Assembly (NCBI GenBank): GCA_963575745.1
Contig: CAUYUJ010020273.1
Location: 50,001 to 114,000 of the forward strand
Origin: Prorocentrum cordatum
Lineage: Eukaryota; Sar; Dinophyceae; Prorocentrales; Prorocentraceae
DNA: 64,000 nt
Direction of reading: 5' to 3'
The notes below the pieces were generated by a model. That model saw only the letters and a list, made by a program, of their open reading frames with translations. It did not search any database and was not told the DNA's origin. Positions 44,766 through 56,658 of the stretch are shown here, one piece after another; within the stretch, counting starts at the first letter, position 1, and each line of letters begins with the position of its first letter. The translations under genes were made by a program, and so were the position numbers.

Positions 44766-44768
44766 GAT
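44200..44768. repeat. CAT-type trinucleotide array
   Basis: Includes an unusually pure run of about 26 CAT units (44276-44355). 43521-44199 and 44770-45225 show no recognised gene. Confidence 0.95.
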
Positions 44769-45225
44769 ATGCTGCTTCGTTCGGCGGGGAACTGAGTTCT
44801 GTTAGCGATGGCTCGCTGCGATCAGCGGGCTGCTCCTCCGGAGCTCTGGGAGGGGGGCGGAAGGCCCCCTCCGAAGAAGAAGCAACACACTACAAGTTGA
44901 AACATCTTTTAATGCGGGATCCCCATGCCCCCATTACACAGGGGTTGCATTGCATCTAGAGGCTCTCGCGAGAGACAACAGGGAACGAGCGAGCGCGAAG
45001 TTGAAAAGTTCTTGCATTTTGCAATGAGAATTGTGCGACTGCGCCCATCGCTACTTCTCCCGCGCAGGTGCAGATGCGGGAGGCCTGTTTTGCAGCAGAC
45101 GCTCGTTCGACTGGCACGCGCGCGCTCGAGCACAGCAACATCCCCAGGTTCACGGCCAACGAACATGCATATACACCTGCGCCTCCACGGCGCTCCGATC
45201 ATGCATCTGTCGCTCACAAATGTGG

Positions 45226-46440
45226 TCACAAAATCTGTTGGGATTTCATTGATTTGACTTCAGAGGTATGACCACACACGGCTTCCTTGCGGCATCTCGA
45301 GACAACGCGAGCATGCCAGGACGCCGATGCAAGCCTGCTCAACCTCTCGGCAAACCGCCGCTTGCTTGCCCCCGCCACCGCAGGCGACAAGAACAGCGCG
45401 GCCGCCTCCGCCCGCCGCGCGCGCGCCAACAGGCGGCGCTCGACAGGCGCGCCCAGCCGCTCATCGCCGAGCGCGTCGCCGCGCCGCGTCCAGGCGGGCG
45501 CGCCCTGCGCGGCCAGGCGGGACCCGACGCCGGCCAGGCGGTCGCCGATCAGGAGCGCCTTGCTCCGCGCTTCGAGGGCTGGACGCCCCCTGGCAGCGGC
45601 GCCGCACGGCCCAGCGCCGAGGCGGGCTCCAGCCCGCTGGCCCAGGCGCGCCCTCTTCTCGTAGCGCGCCATGTTATTCAACTGGCGCCCGCCGCTCCTG
45701 CGCTGCAGTTCTGCCTGGATGCGCTCGCCGCTGGCGCGGTCGATGCTGGCGCCTGAACGCCGCGCCTGGCATGGCGCGACCCGCCTCAGCTGTCGAGGGC
45801 CGCAAGTGCCCATGATTTCGCGCAGCAGCGTGGGGTGGTCGAACGGCCGCGCCGGTTTGCGAGCGCTCAGCTCCTGCACCCTGCTCAAGACTGGGCCCGG
45901 CCACAGCAACCACGACGAGCCTGGCCCACACTTCGGTCGAACTCGCCGACCTTGTCGGGAGTGGCCGGCTCTCGGGGGCGCACGAGAGACCCTGGTGCCG
46001 ACTTCCCGCGCGCGGCTTCCTGGTGCCGGCGGGGCGCTGCCTGGCGAGCGGCGTCGAAGCAGCCAGCGCCACGAACACCGCCATCATGCGGTGGTCCCCC
46101 CCCACACCGAGGCGCGCCTCGGGACGCGCTGGATGGTCGGCGGATCGGGCAAACATGCACGTCCAGGTGTGGGCCGCTTCCAGCCCTTCTGCGCCTTCCA
46201 CATTCGCGGCAGCGCCTCGGCCCCCAGTCGCCCGCACTTCGGGTAGAAGTGGTTCACCGCGGCCGCCCCGCGCACGCCCGTCGAGGCCCGATCGCCCTGC
46301 AGGTGGAGGGAGGTGAAGCAATGCGCCAGGCTAGCGCCGATCGTCGCCGACAGCAGGTCGAGGAAGTCCTGGCGGCCACACCTCACCTTCTGCTGCTCGA
46401 GCACCCGCTGGTACTGAACCCTCACTCGCGGTGTCACGTC
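45226..46440 (-). pseudogene. Tyrosine recombinase of DIRS element 2
   Basis: The N-terminal part reads VTPRVRVQYQRVLEQQKVRC then FTSLHLQGDRASTG and LPRMWKAQKGWKRPTPGRAC, the core-binding half. The middle is frame-shifted (PDKVGEFDRSV is readable). The catalytic half returns to the first frame: PFDHPTLLREIMGTC, then the arginine box APCQARRSGASIDRA and the nucleophile box MARYEKRARL. The arginine box has R-R-S where the family has R-H-S/G, so one catalytic residue looks changed. Confidence 0.75.
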
Positions 46441-47077
46441 GCCGCTTCGCTCGCCCAGACAGCGCCCGCTGTCGCTTGGCAGCGGAGGCGACCTCGGACC
46501 CGCTGGGAGCGCCGCTCGAGGTCGGATCGACTGATCGAGCCCGCTTTCCAGCGACGCGCCTTCGGGTGGCGGCAGACTGCGGCCCTGCTGCCAACTCCAG
46601 GCACGGTGTCCGGGACCCCGCGGCGGGGGTGACGTGAGCGAGACTCGACTGAAGCACGGCGGGCTTCCTCTCGCCCCGCCTTGACACCAACTCCCGTGTC
46701 GGCACCCTCGGGCGAGGCGCTCCGGCGGGCCCGGCCGTTCCAAGGGCCCCAAACAGGCGTGGCAGCTCGCGCCGGGGCGGCAGAAGCAGCCGCGGCAATT
46801 TGAACCCAAATGTCTACGGCCTGAGCTGGAGAGGTGGGATAATCACTGCATGCAGAATGGAATTCGCACTCGGAACTTACATTATCATAGCTGCAAGACG
46901 CACCCGACTTCATATCTGACACAGGTTCTGAGCGCCGGCAGCACGAGGGGGTCACGGGGCGTGCACAAACATGGAGAGGGTTCAAATAAGCTCGCGGTTC
47001 CGATTTGTCTTCGGCCCCAAAGCTCGACTCAGGAGGAGGAGGGGGATAGGCAGGTAGAGAAGGATTTATCAGACGCG

Positions 47078-47650
47078 TTAGAATCTTCGAAGTCCACCTT
47101 CGGCCCGCGACCCCCCATCACTGCTGTCTTGCTCGATCGAGACCCAACGGACTATGGCCCTCGAATTCCGACTCAGAAGGCAGGCCGTGAATTTGCGGAT
47201 CTGCCTCAGAATCGCGAGACTCCGACATCTACTTTTATTGCATGCCAGAGCAACACCGAGACTGTCGACTGGCAAGATCTGCCTGGCATGGAAACCGGAA
47301 CGAGTGAACTTGCACTCTAGAATGCCGATGTGCTCATTTCATGCCCATGTTCCCTGTCCTATATTGAGCCAGCGCTGATAAGACAGGAGCTCATTAGGCA
47401 CCTCGCAGAAGTTGGGACCCATCTCGTACACCCCCCTCTGGGCTGCGCGAATCCGACCAAGAGTTTCTCCCCCTCGCCCGCGCGCGGCATGGCGCCACCC
47501 TCTTTCGCGGGCGCGAACTCTCCGAGACCCGCCGCGGCGAGGGCCGAGCGACAGACCTCGACGCCCATCTCAATCCTGAACCGCCACCTCTCACGACAAC
47601 GGCCCACGGCGTTGACGGCGTCGTGATCCCAGAAGCTTCCAGCCATCCCG
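47078..47650 (-). pseudogene. RNase H of DIRS element 2
   Basis: Fragments in two frames: AVGRCRERWRFRIEM (47646-47359) and the C-terminal signature SLGVALACNKSRCRSLAILR with IVRWVSIEQDSSDGGSR (47275-47078), matching the R-W-I-P-S-E-x-N-x-x-D-x-x-S-R end of RNase H in element 1. Catalytic aspartates cannot all be placed. Confidence 0.6.
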
Positions 47651-47703
47651 CGCCCGTTCTTCCAGGCATCCGAGCACTGTACCCACTGGTTGCAGGGGGG
47701 CCA

Positions 47704-49651
47704 TCAAACCAGGACCACCACGGGTGCCAGCCCTCCGAAGGCCAGCAACTCCCCGCGACACGCATCGCAGAATGGAGCCGACTCTTCATTCAAGTTTGCG
47801 ACGAATCGGTAGCAAGCGCGAATTACAGAAGGCGCTGGGCGACGCACCGGGCCTAGATCCGCGCGACGCCCCAGTAGGACGCGATGACCATCGCCTCGAA
47901 CAGCCCGAAGCTGAAGAAGACCGACGATACCCTGGCGCACCCTCCAGAGCATCTCGAGCGATGGCTGCGTCTGAAGCCTCCGCCCGCCCCCATCCACGCC
48001 GAGCTCCTCGATGCCGTCGCTCCGAACTTCTCGTCCGTGCACCTTCAGGCCCGCGGACTCGCGCGCCTGCGCCAGCTCGCCCGGGCCGCTGCTGGCGCGG
48101 CCCCCGCTCTGCCCAATCATGCCCGCGTTGCCGACGCACGCGCAGCGCCCCCCTGCTCCGAGCCAGCGCCCATCCTGAGCACCAGCGGCCTGCGTCTCTC
48201 AGGGGCGCGCCGTCTCGGAGGCCCGAGGCGAAATGGCAGCGGAGCTCGGTCGCGCTCCGGGACAGGCACGGGCCCCAGGCGCACCCCGTCAGCAGCGCCT
48301 CGGGGATTGGGTAGAGCACGTCGTCGCAGCTCAGTCTGCGGCCCTTCAGCACGGCGCCGTCGAGCCTGACATCGCCCGCCTTGATGGCGGGCAGCCCGAG
48401 GAGCCGCTTCATCCACGGGGGGGGGCGCACGCGGTGAAACGCGCCCATGGCGTCCGCCACGCCCGCGGAGAACTCAACCGGATGGAGCGCCGCTTGAAAG
48501 GCGGCCTGAAAATGGCACCCGGCGCCCCCCGCGTCCTCGAGCTCGAAGGCCGACAGGCCCTCCGTCATCAACGCCTCCACCGATGGGGGGTCTGTCAGCA
48601 AGGTAATGCTTCGGCGGCAATGAAGAATCGCGCGCGTCTTCTCCCCCCCATTCCTCCACGCGAAGAAGACCCCCGCAATCTCCGAGACCTGGCGCGCGAA
48701 CGACACCAAGCCGCGCTTAGCGAAGCCCCTAGCAAAATCGCCGCACCGACGTCGGCTCCGCACAAGCGTCGGCTCGCTGAAGGGCACCCGCGGCCAGCGC
48801 TCCAGCGTCTGGCGAAGACTCTCACGGCCCCGCGGCACGCGCACGCCTTGCCCATCCACGCACTGGCGCGCTCGGCCCCGAAGCAGCTCTTGAAGCGCGG
48901 GCGCCCCGGCGACGCCCCCGGGAAGCGACGGGGGCCCAGGTCGGAAAGGGGCGAGCACGTCCTCTGGTGGGCCGCCAGGGCACGGCGACCTCCCACGCAT
49001 CAACTCCCGCGGGGCTAAATGCGGAGGCCGCAGCTCCACCCCTCGCATCGGCTGCGCGACGTCGTCCACCCGCCCACCGATGCGCCGCAGGACGCCGAGC
49101 TGCATGTCCGACACGGGCGCGGTGGCAGACCCCGCGGGCGCCCCCGCCCGCCAGTTGAGGCTGCAGATAGCCTCGTTCACCAGCGCATCACGGCGCCGCC
49201 GTCGTCGAACACGAGCGCGACTCCTCCCCGATACCTCCTGGCTCGCCTGCTCTCCCGCCCCTGGCGGCGGAAAGACGTCGCGAGCCCCTTCCCTGGGCGG
49301 CGGCCCAGGGGGGCCCTGTGTCACCGACGCCGCGGGCGGGGCCAAGTCCAGCGGCGAACTCGTCAAGCGCAATCGTGAGCCTCCCGACGCGTCCGCGCCG
49401 GAAGGCTTCTTGGGCGGCTCCGCAAGCTTCTTCGACTGCGCGTCGCCCTTCCCGCCCCCGTTGACAGACATGAACCTGTTGGCTCCAAAGAGGCCGCGGA
49501 CTTGGGCGTTCAGGAACTCGGTGTCCTCCTTCGCCCTCTTCGCCCCGAAACTTCGCAGCTCCGGTGCCACCACATGTCCAGGGCCGTACTCGCCAGTGAG
49601 ATAGCGAGCCTTCCGCCAGCTGGAAGGGAGCTCCTGAAACGGGATGGGCAT
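47704..49651 (-). pseudogene. Reverse transcriptase of DIRS element 2
   Basis: The long frame (49651-47786) contains VSEIAGVFFAWRNGGEKTRA then ILHCRRSITLLTDPPSVE, the block before motif A, with EALMTEGLSAFELE. Motif A follows as GVADAMGAFHRVRPPPW at about 48430-48464. Motif B is recognisable as TGCAWGPCLSRSATE. The rest (48120-47704) is in another frame: motif C reads CVGNAGM where Y-V-D-N is expected, followed by GLKVHG, LGVDGGG and PSVIRACYRFVAN. Loss of the motif C Asp means the enzyme is inactive. Confidence 0.72.
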
Positions 49652-49749
49652 CAGAGATCACCTGTATCCGCCTGGCTGCTCGTTCCATGGATCGGAGACC
49701 CCCTAGGTTCAGCTGGCCGTAGCTGCCAGCCAGCTGCAGGCATTGGCAG

Positions 49750-50930
49750 AGCACCTCGGGCTCATGGTAGATGCGGCCCTGGCGCTCTACGCAATGCTCG
49801 CGGCTCTACTCGGCCAGCCAGCTCAGCGGGTCGTCCCCGTTCATGCACATGGCCTTCGCGAGGAAAACCGCCGAGACTGGCTCGTCGACAGGATCATCCG
49901 CGGACGACCCTATCATCTGCACCTCCTCCCCTATCGCGCGGCCACCACCTGGCGTCATCAGCGTCCAGATGATCTCGCCCACGAGAACGTCCGCTGGTCG
50001 CCAAGGTCGATCGACCCTGGGCGGGCGGAGCAGAAGAATAAGACCCAGTCGTACTCTTCTCTCGTCAAGCGCGTGCTCGGGCCAGTCGTCCTCAGCCTGC
50101 CCGCGAGCCGCCTCGACGTCACAGCAGCCCTTGCACAGGGCCAGCACGCGCTCCAAGCTCAGACTCGCTCTCAACATATACAGACGCCGTGCACCCAGAG
50201 CGGAGTAGCCCACATCAGGGAGGGGTCGAGCTCCACTGGGTCCGTTCTCGGGGTCGCTCCTGTCCAGTCGCTCCTGCTAGACAGAGGCCGCCGTCGGGAG
50301 AGAGCACCCGCCACGATGCCTCGTCCTCTTTGCCTACTCCATCGCCACGGAATCGGTGTCCAGGCCCGATGAGCACCCTCTCGTGGTCCAGGTCGTCATC
50401 ACTGTAGCCGACACGGACCCGCGAGCCCACGTCTGCCTCAGTCCAGAACTCCTGCTCCCCTGCGGCGAGGAGCAGCGGCACGAGCGCGTGGGCCATCTCC
50501 GCGGGCCTCCGCTGGAGCTGCACGTCGACACCAGCGATGCACCCGCTACAACCCTCCTCCGATCAGCTGGCTCAGCCACCACACCAACGGTCCTGACAAC
50601 GCCAGGGGCTCCCAGCTGCTCCGCTCCTCCACGGGGCAAGTCAGCGGCTCGACGACGGAGCACTTCGGTTCCGAGCTGATGGCCTCCCACCCAAGAGTCG
50701 GGGGAGGCGGTGGCGGCGGCCCGCTCGCCGACACGTTGCGGTCGGCCTCCAGCTCACGTTCCCACGCCTCGCGGAGCAGGTGCTGTTGGCCGATCTGAGT
50801 GAGCTCCAACCGGAGAACCACCCAGAATGGGAGGTTCGACGCGGCATGCGCCAGCATGTCGCCCTCGAACCAAAGAGGGCCGCTGTCGCAGACAAACCTG
50901 CAGGCATGCAAACCAACGACACCCCACTCC
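49750..50930 (-). pseudogene. Gag-like region of DIRS element 2
   Basis: Three frames. The upstream one has non-repetitive sequence LPFWVVLRLELTQIGQQHLL and WERELEADRNVSASG. The middle one (50523-50215) has EFWTEADVGSRVRVGYSDDD, then DHERVLIGPGHRF and SWRVLSPDGG, the same strand pattern as the gag-like domain of element 1. The last (50213-49806) has SLERVLALCKGCCDVEAARG. No CCHC knuckle seen. Confidence 0.5.
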
Positions 50931-50959
50931 CCGCTACTCATGTCCGTGCACGCACCCCC

Positions 50960-50983
50960 TATGGTCATCATCATCCTCGGCAT

Positions 50984-51014
<31 letters not shown>

Positions 51015-52540
51015 ACCACCATCATCATCATCAGCAGCATCAGCATCATCATCAGCATCATCATCGTCAGCATCAGCATCAGCATCATTTATGATCAGCA
51101 TCATCATCATCATTATCATCATCATGATCGTGCTCATGCTCGTCCTCATACTCCTCCTCCCCCTGCTCATCATCATCATCATCAACAACAACATCATCAT
51201 TAGCATCGTCGCAACCATCATCATCATCAGTATCATCAGCATCATCAGCATCGTCGTCATCATCGTCGTCATCCGCATCGTCATAGTCGTCATCAGCATC
51301 ATCATCATCAGCAGCATCAGCATCATCATCACACTCACCCTTATGCTCATGCAAAGCCTCCTCCTCCTCATCATCATCACCATCGTCACAATCATCATCA
51401 TCATCACCATCATCAGCATCATCATCAGTATCATCAGCATCATCAGCATCGTCGTCACCATCGTCGTCGTCATCCGCATCGTCATAGTCGTCATCATCAT
51501 CCGCAGCAGCAGCATCAGCATCAGCATCATCAGCATCATCATCATCATCATCATCATCATCACACTCACCCTTATGCTCATGCAAAGCCTCCTCCTCCTC
51601 ATCATCATCCTCACCATCGTCGCAATCATCATCATCATCATCGTCATCGTCATTATCATCTTCCTCATGCTCATCATCAGCACCAGCATCGTCATCAGCA
51701 TCATCATCGTCAGCATCATCATCATCATCGTCATCGTCATCATCATCATCCTCATGCTCATGGCCATCCTCTTCCCCCCCCCTCATTATCCACCCTCTCC
51801 TCCGCAACATCATCAGCATCATCATCGTCACAATCACCATCACCAGCATCATCATCACCATCACCATCATAGTCAGCATCATCATGATCGTCATGAACAT
51901 CGTCATCATCAGAGGCTGCATCAACATCGTGACCATCGTCAGCATCATCAGAATCATCATGATCATGGTCGCAAGCGTCATCATCATCAGCATCATCATC
52001 ATCATCATCAGCATCACCATCGTCATCGTCATAGTCATCATTCTCACGCTCATGCTCATCCTCACACCCCTCCTCCTCGTCCTCCTTCCCCATCAACATC
52101 GTCATCAGCATCAGTTTCGTCATCAACATCATGGTCATCATCATCAGCAGCATCATCGTCATCATCATCAACATCATCGTCATCATCGTCATAATGGTCG
52201 TCGTCATCAGCATCATGCTCATGATCATGCTCATCATCATCCTCCTCATCATTATTATCAGCATCGTCACCAGCATCATCAACATCATCACCATCATCAT
52301 CAACATGATCATCAGCATCATCATTACCATCATCATCGGCATCATCGTAACCATCACCATCAGCATCAGCATTACCATGATCAGCATCATCAGCATCGTC
52401 ATCAGCATCGTCATCAGCATCAGCATCATCATAATCATCATCACCATCATCAGCATCACCATCATCATCACAATCACCATCAACCTCAGCATCACCATCA
52501 TCAACATCATCATCACCATAACCATCACGATCATCATAAA
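50960..52540. repeat. CAT/CAG-type trinucleotide megasatellite, CAT orientation
   Basis: About 1.6 kb of CATCAT, CATCAG and CGTCAT triplets. A segment with ACACTCACCCTTATGCTCAT and GCAAAGCCTCCTCC occurs twice (51331-51370 and 51561-51600), showing an internal duplication of about 230 bases. Confidence 0.95.
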
Positions 52541-52916
52541 GTGGTGATGTTTGCGACTGTGGTGATGATGATGAAAGTGGTGATGATGAGGATGATGCTG
52601 GTGATGATGGTGGCGATGGCGATGGTGATGGTGATGCTGATGCTGATACTGATGGTGACGGCGATGATGATGAGGATAATGGTGATGATGATGGTGCTGA
52701 TGCTGATGGTGATGATGATGAAGATGGTGATGGTGACAATAATGATAATGATGAGCATGATGATGATAATGATAATTGTGATGTCTCTCATGATTAATGA
52801 TGATTGTGATGGTGATGCTACTGATGATAATGATGCTGGCAATGATGGGAATCATGATGATGATGGTGATTGTGATGGTGATGTTGATGGTGGTGATGAT
52901 GACTGTGATGAGGATA

Positions 52917-52947
<31 letters not shown>

Positions 52948-53207
52948 GGATGCTGATGATAATGATGATGATGATGGTAGTGGTAATGGCGGTCATGAGA
53001 ACGAAGATGAGGATGAGGACGAGGATGGTGATGATGATGATGAGGATGAGGATGAGGGTGAGGGTGATTGTGACGATGAGGATGAGGATGAGGATGAGGA
53101 TGAGGATCAGGATGAGGATGAGGATGAGGATCAGCATCAGGATGGGGGTGATGATTAGGATGAGGACGAGGATGATGATGATGAGGATGAGAATGAGGAT
53201 GAGGATA

Positions 53208-53270
<63 letters not shown>

Positions 53271-53345
53271 GTGATGATGACGGTGGTGGTGGTGGTCGTG
53301 GTGGTGATGTGGTGTTGATGGTGATGCTGCTGCTGATGGTGAGGG
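52541..53345. repeat. ATG-type trinucleotide megasatellite, inverted orientation
   Basis: The array switches to GATGATG/GGTGATG/GAGGATGAG units through a short junction (CATAAAGTGGTGATGTTTGC). A pure GAT run lies near 53208-53270. 53346-53685 is G-rich without a gene. Confidence 0.95.
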
Positions 53346-53689
53346 GTCAGGAGTCCTGACGGCTTCTGGGGCGGGGTCCCGGGGGTGGTCCGGGGGGGTT
53401 GGTCCTGGGGGTGGTCCGGGGGGGGTCCCGGGGAGGGGCCAGGGAGGGGGGGCCCTGGAGCGCGCCCTGGGGGAAGCCCACCACAAGGGGTGCTCCCCGT
53501 TGGCAGGCCCTCGACTCAGCAGGGACTCACCACGGGCACCGTGTCATGGCAGCCCGCTCGCAGACCTGGCAGCGTGGTCCCTCGTCCCTGCCGCGGGCCC
53601 ACCCTGGCGAGCTAGTCGGCCGCGGCGCTCGGCGGCTGCGCTGCGGGCGTACGTCGCGCTCGGGCGCTGCTCCGCGGCCTCGTGGCGAT

Positions 53690-53930
53690 GACGCTAGCCG
53701 ACGATTGCCGACGCTGACAGACGCCAAACAGACGCTAAAACAGCGCTAAGCGACGCTGAGCGACGCGAAACGACGCTAAATCGATGCTAAACGACGCTAG
53801 ATCGACGCCAACCGACGCCAACCGACGCTAGCCGACGCAAACTGACGCTCGCGCTGTTCGCTGGCATGCGAATCGATGCCGGCCGACGCCGGACGACGCT
53901 AAATCCACGCTGGTCGATGCTACACGAGCG
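53690..53930 (+). repeat. Decamer repeat, CGACGCTAAA type
   Basis: Variants of CGACGCTAAA/CGACGCTAGC/CGACGCCAAC at 10-11 base spacing, about 20 copies. Confidence 0.85.
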
Positions 53931-54035
53931 CGCCTCCCTCAACTGCCGAACGCCAGGCGCGCGAGAAGGCACTCCAGAGACGGGCTTTCGAGGCCACGCA
54001 AGGCTCCCATGGTTTGCGGCGCGCGGAGGGTAACA

Positions 54036-54160
54036 GGGGGAAGGGGGAAGGCTTCTGAGAACGAGGCTGCTTCTCAGAAGGCGCGGGCCTTACATCTACA
54101 GGCAAGGCCCGCGCCTTCTAAGAAGCAGGGGTACTTCTGAGAAGCCTTCCCCCCTCCCCC
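54036..54160. repeat. 125-bp imperfect palindrome
   Basis: The arms are about 56 bases: GGGGGAAGGCTTCTGAGAA...AGAAGGCGCGGGCCTT pairs with AAGGCCCGCGCCTTCT...TTCTGAGAAGCCTTCCCCC. The loop is 12 bases (54092-54103). The innermost 17 or so bases pair perfectly. Confidence 0.88.
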
Positions 54161-54263
54161 TACCTGGGGAGACCAAAAAGGTACCGATACCGCTACTCCC
54201 CAGGCCTCTTCTGGGGTGCGTTCTGACCAGGATTTCGAAACGAATTCGGGGGTCGCGACGAGG

Positions 54264-54448
54264 GCCTCCCAGGAGGCCCCGAAAGGCGAAAGCAAGGGAA
54301 GGGCAGCGGCGATGCATCTGCGACGTCGGCGATGCAGCGGAGACGTCGACTCGAAGCAAATCGGGCCCCACATCGAGCCGCATCGGCGACGCATCGGCGG
54401 TGCGGCGCGACCCTCCGACCCCATCTACTCCGACCCCATCTGGGAGGC
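54264..54448. mobile_element. Terminal-inverted-repeat element (MITE), copy 2
   Basis: 185 bases with the same outer ends as the copy at 19633-19846 (GCCTCCCAG and CTGGGAGGC), the same right-end sequence (CCCCATCTACTC-GACCCCAT) and the shared internal block GAAGCAAATCGG flanked by GATGCAGCG/CATCGGCG words. The left arm inside the first 9 bases is degraded. Confidence 0.72.
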
Positions 54449-54883
54449 CTTAGGTATCGATATCTTAGCTGCCCCGATACGCCACACGCAACACGTAGCG
54501 TCGACTGAAAACGTAAGGTCTGACGCGACGCGTTCGCCAAAATGTGGGCAATACGTCGAGACAACACCCCTCTGCGCATGGAAGACATGGGCAATTTGCT
54601 GCGGATGCGCACGCCGTGGGGTGCAGCTTCGTAGAGGCTGCCGCCCGCGCGGTCGAACCGCGTGCCGCGGCTACGCGGGCGCCGCCGTCCGCTGCCCCTG
54701 CAGTGCCGCGAGCCGGCCCTTGACTACCTTCCAGACCACCCCAACCCAACCCGAAGACCCGAATCTCGGGTGGGGGGGGGGGTAAGGGTTCCACGTGTGC
54801 TTTTTCTCGATGTTTCCCGACACCCCCCCCACTGGAAATCGAGGGTAAATCGGAGCCTTCGGGTTGGGTTGGGGTGGTTTGGT

Positions 54884-54887
<4 letters not shown>

Positions 54888-54914
<27 letters not shown>

Positions 54915-55012
54915 GAGGAGGAGGAGGAGGAGGAGGAGGAGGAGAGGGCGGAGGAGGGGAAGGGGAGAGGGGGAGGAGGAGGAGAGGAGGAGGAGGAGGG
55001 AGGAGGAGGGAG
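54888..55012. repeat. (GGA)n array
   Basis: About 40 GGA units with GGGGA interruptions; inverted partner of the CCT array at 55163. No gene recognised in 54449-54887. Confidence 0.95.
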
Positions 55013-55162
55013 GCCTCCTGCACGTGAGGCCCATCCCCCGGCGCCTTTCGCCCAGCTGCTGACCGTGCTCAGCGTCCTGCGGCTGGAGAGCCCAGAGAGC
55101 CGACCCACGGGCCGGCGGCGCGGATCCGCGGACGCCCGCGGCGCTTGCACGGCAGGCCCCTC

Positions 55163-55322
55163 CTCCCCTCCTCCTCTCCTCCTCCTCCTCCCCTCCTCCT
55201 CCTCCTCCACCTCCTCCTCCTCCTCCGCCTCCTCCCCCTCCTCCTCCTCCTCCTCCCCCTCCTCCTCCTCCTCCTCCTTCTCCTCCTCCTCCTCCTCCTC
55301 CTCCTCCTCCTCCTCCTCCTCG
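55163..55322. repeat. (CCT)n array
   Basis: CCT units; inverted partner of 54888-55012 across a 150-base GC-rich spacer. 55323-56037 holds no recognised gene. Confidence 0.95.
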
Positions 55323-56037
55323 CCCGCAGCGTGCTGCAGCCGCTGCTGGTGCTCGCGGAGAGGCCGCCGCGACAAAAAGTGGGCCTGCGCCCCTCCGGCC
55401 GCCTGGCGGGCCAGGGCGCCGGGCGCCGGTCACCGCCGCGAGCAGCACCCTCCCAGACCCCCGACGCCGCGGCTTGCCAGACGAAGCCAGGACGAGGACA
55501 AACTCGGGTGAGGATAGGTCGAGAATCTCTGTGATCCGGCGGCTCTGGGATGTCTCGGGGGCCGCGGCCTTCCCAGAGCGTTCCAGAACGCTCTGGGAGC
55601 GATCCAGGACGCGCTAAAAACGGACTTCTCCTCGTCCTAGCCCCGTCCGAATTTGTTCATGGCTTCTTGGGCCCCGCAAAGGTATATAGACCCCTTCCCC
55701 TGAACCGGCTTGTCATCCCGAGTCGTCTTGTTGACGGTCTCTCGGCCCGGCCGGGGGCCCCCCAGCGGCCGAAAATGGCTGACAAAAACCTGCCGCAAAA
55801 TGTTGTCACGACGCGAGGGGGCCCGGAAGAAAATCATCAACAGCACATGCACAAACTGTCGGAGGTTCGTGCGAATGTCTTGGATCTGCGCCGGAGGCGC
55901 AGATCCAGGATTCCAGCGAACGCAGATCGACGAAGTTCCCGCGGAGCCCCGAAACATTATGCGTCTGCAATTGTTTGTTCGAGGATCTGGGGCCCTCATC
56001 CCCATCCTCGATCCTCGTCCTTCTTCTCCCCCATTCT

Positions 56038-56200
56038 CTCCTCCTCCTCCTCCTCCTCCTCCTCCTCCTCCTCCTGCTCCTGAAACTCCTCCAACTCCTC
56101 CTCCCCCACTTCCCCTCCTCCTCCCCCTCCTCCCCTCCCTTTACCCACTTCCTCGTCCTCATCCTCGCTCCGCCTCCTCCTTCTGCTCCTCCTACTTTCC
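56038..56200. repeat. (CCT)n array
   Basis: CCT with CTT/ACT interruptions. 56201-56655 holds no recognised gene. Confidence 0.9.
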
Positions 56201-56658
56201 CTTCTACCATTCCCTCGCCCACTGCCCGTGTGCCTGGATTATCGTCGCTCTTGGCTGACTTCGGGCTCGTGCTCGGAGAACTCGCGGCCGCCGGTGGGCA
56301 GAGAAGGCGGCAGCAACGATGGCGACAGGGGCGGCGGCGACAGCGGCGACGACGGATGCGACGAGAGGGAGCAGAACAGACAAGAGGGAGGAGGCAACAA
56401 GGAGCAGGAAATAAAGAGGGGAACGGAGGGATGAGGGAGACGTCGCCTCGAGCCACGCGGACCAGCAAGCCGCTCTCGGTCGAGACTCTCTCGTAATTCA
56501 GGCAAGTTGGTGGAGGCCCAGACACGGCGACAAGGGTGTCCCGTTCGATATGTCTCAATATGTATTCCAAAAGTCCCTGGTCAGAGAGGCCCCCGAACTC
56601 AGGAAAGGCGCTCTCGCTCGAGAGTACCTCGCACTTCAGTCAGTGCCCGACAAGGAAG

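Larger units (their letters stand above)
45226..50940 (-). mobile_element. DIRS-like retroelement, decayed, copy 2
   Basis: Minus-strand order: gag-like (50930-49750), RT (49651-47704), RNase H (47650-47078), tyrosine recombinase (46440-45226). It has the same architecture as the element at 1-6058, but the proteins differ strongly in sequence and decay is greater: motif C is lost and most domains change frame. The 5' side runs straight into the CAT array at 50.96 kb. No methyltransferase-like domain is recognised after the recombinase, and no terminal repeat was found. Confidence 0.78.

Noticed and set aside
46850-47320. Plus-strand ORF of 156 codons
   Set aside because: Antisense to the RNase H of DIRS element 2, whose signature (RWVSIEQDSSDGGSR) is on the minus strand.
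48233-49018. Plus-strand ORF of 261 codons
   Set aside because: Antisense to the RT of DIRS element 2; no recognisable domain in its own sense.
50827-53158. Several frames of 300-460 codons on both strands
   Set aside because: Translations of the CAT/ATG megasatellite.
55760-55790. AGCCATTTTCGGCC on the minus strand as a leader relic
   Set aside because: Nine-base core match with an insertion and no 5' part; not better than chance.
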